Origin: Sclerurus mexicanus
Taxonomy: Eukaryota; Chordata; Aves; Passeriformes; Furnariidae
Reading direction: 5' to 3'
Assembly: GCA_013396755.1 (NCBI GenBank)
Contig: VWZF01000445.1
Location: 1,253,523-1,317,522, forward strand
DNA: 64,000 nt
Within the stretch, counting starts at the first letter, position 1. Each line of letters starts with the position of its first letter. Position numbers and translations under genes: made by a program. The notes beneath the pieces are model-generated. The model was not told the DNA's origin. It saw nothing but the letters and a program-made list of their open reading frames with translations, and did not search any database. Of the stretch, positions 63,041 through 64,000 are shown in pieces.

Positions 63041-64000
63041 AAAATTTAAGTTCAGAAAGGCATTTAATAGGAAAAACTGTTCATAAATGGGAAACAACAC
63101 ATGAAAACCCAGACTGAAGGAGAAACTTTGTACTGGGCTGCATAAGGTTTCCTTATCTTCAGGATAAGGTTCATCCCATCACTTTTGGTCACTATTCACC
63201 TATTCACTATTGGTCACCACGACAATATTCACCTACAAAAACACAGTCTGTAGGAGAGGGGAAAAGTTTTTGCTCCTTAATGTCCAACATTTGTAGGAGT
63301 TGGAAACTACTCAGCCATCCAGCTAGGAGTTTGAAGTGGCAGCATCAGAAAGCTGGCTAGGGGAGAACTTTTTCAAATATTCTGAGGTATTATACTGAGG
63401 GATTTCTTTTATTCCTAATACCAAATCATGTGTGGAAGCCATTCCCTAGCCCTTCTCACTGTGCAGAGACTACAGCTCTTAAATGTTGACTCTTTTTTTT
63501 TTTTTTGGCATGTTTAAGAGACAATCAATTTATAGAACAATTTCACTAATCTATTTAGTTTATCTTTACAAGTCTTTTTAGTTTAGCTTTGGGATTGAAA
63601 CACTTCAGGCACTTCAAACAAGTATCACATGACTTTCTGAAGCCTGCTACAGAAATCACAGTAAAACGCCTATTGTAGAAGAACCATAACTAAACACACA
63701 AGGAAGACGTGATTCATTGGAACTGGGATAATTCAATGTCTTTCATAGGCAAGTGTTTACTGCTTCCTGATTCACCATTGCCTGAGGTATTTTTCTAAGC
63801 AGCAGCAAAGTGTCAAAGGAAAGAAGAATTTCAAGAGCTCAGCACATGAATAACGGACTTAGACACAACTAACTGAAGTTGTCAGAAGCAAGATGGGGCA
63901 TGCAGGTTTGCTCAGGGACTGAACACTATAAGCAACTCCATAGTGATGGCTGCAGACACACACACAGGAGAAAGGCAAGGAAAGCCCATAAAAATGGATC
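63041..64000. other. Unique noncoding sequence
   Basis: No gene or interspersed repeat is seen. A T14 run lies at 63493-63506. The window ends in ordinary noncoding sequence with a short CA-rich stretch near 63957-63966. Confidence 0.55.

Noticed and set aside
1..64000. CRISPR arrays, operons, tRNA or rRNA genes, bacterial or phage systems
   Set aside because: No regularly spaced direct repeats, no cloverleaf I could recognise, no dense coding and no ribosome binding sites. The CR1 and LTR content shows that this is avian nuclear DNA.

Overview
This window looks like nuclear DNA from a bird. The strongest evidence is a set of Chicken Repeat 1 (CR1) LINE fragments with the typical avian 3' end, an octamer close to ATTCTATG. 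There is also a solo LTR of a type widespread in bird genomes, and a second avian-type LTR piece. The sequence is AT-rich and full of stop codons. It has no operon-like gene packing, no ribosome binding sites and no long reading frames. Assembly gaps (N) sit inside poly(A) runs at 25891-25914 and 55499. I infer a neoavian bird, but the species and chromosome cannot be told from the sequence.

I found no protein-coding gene that I can defend. Open frames are short (the longest is about 134 codons), show no recognisable cellular domain, and many lie in repeats. The window is best read as a gene desert or the inside of one very long intron. Short exons could have been missed, because reading by eye cannot exclude them.

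Layout: 1-18.5 kb is mostly unique AT-rich sequence, with one CR1 fragment (944-1265), a small CpG-bearing GC-rich patch (about 3690-3910) and an AT palindrome (12411-12438). A CR1 fragment lacking its 3' end lies at 18.55-18.86 kb. From 18.9 to 41.2 kb the sequence is again mostly unique, with an LTR piece at 26.75-27.13 kb, an (AC)n microsatellite, a 3 x 19 bp tandem repeat and a 111-base tract made only of A and C. Repeats are denser from 41.2 to 54.9 kb: a clean solo LTR with a perfect 5 bp target-site duplication (41247-41836), then CR1 fragments of several ages. The right end (60.9-63.0 kb) carries two CR1 copies in the same orientation. The second is about 1.7 kb and keeps a decayed reverse transcriptase region.

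No new biological system is evident. The observations most worth checking are the dated, well-bounded LTR insertion, the CR1 copy with a precise internal deletion, several unique stretches rich in developmental transcription-factor-like motifs that could be conserved noncoding elements, and two weak exon-like candidates (3817-3850 minus and 24500-24667 plus).
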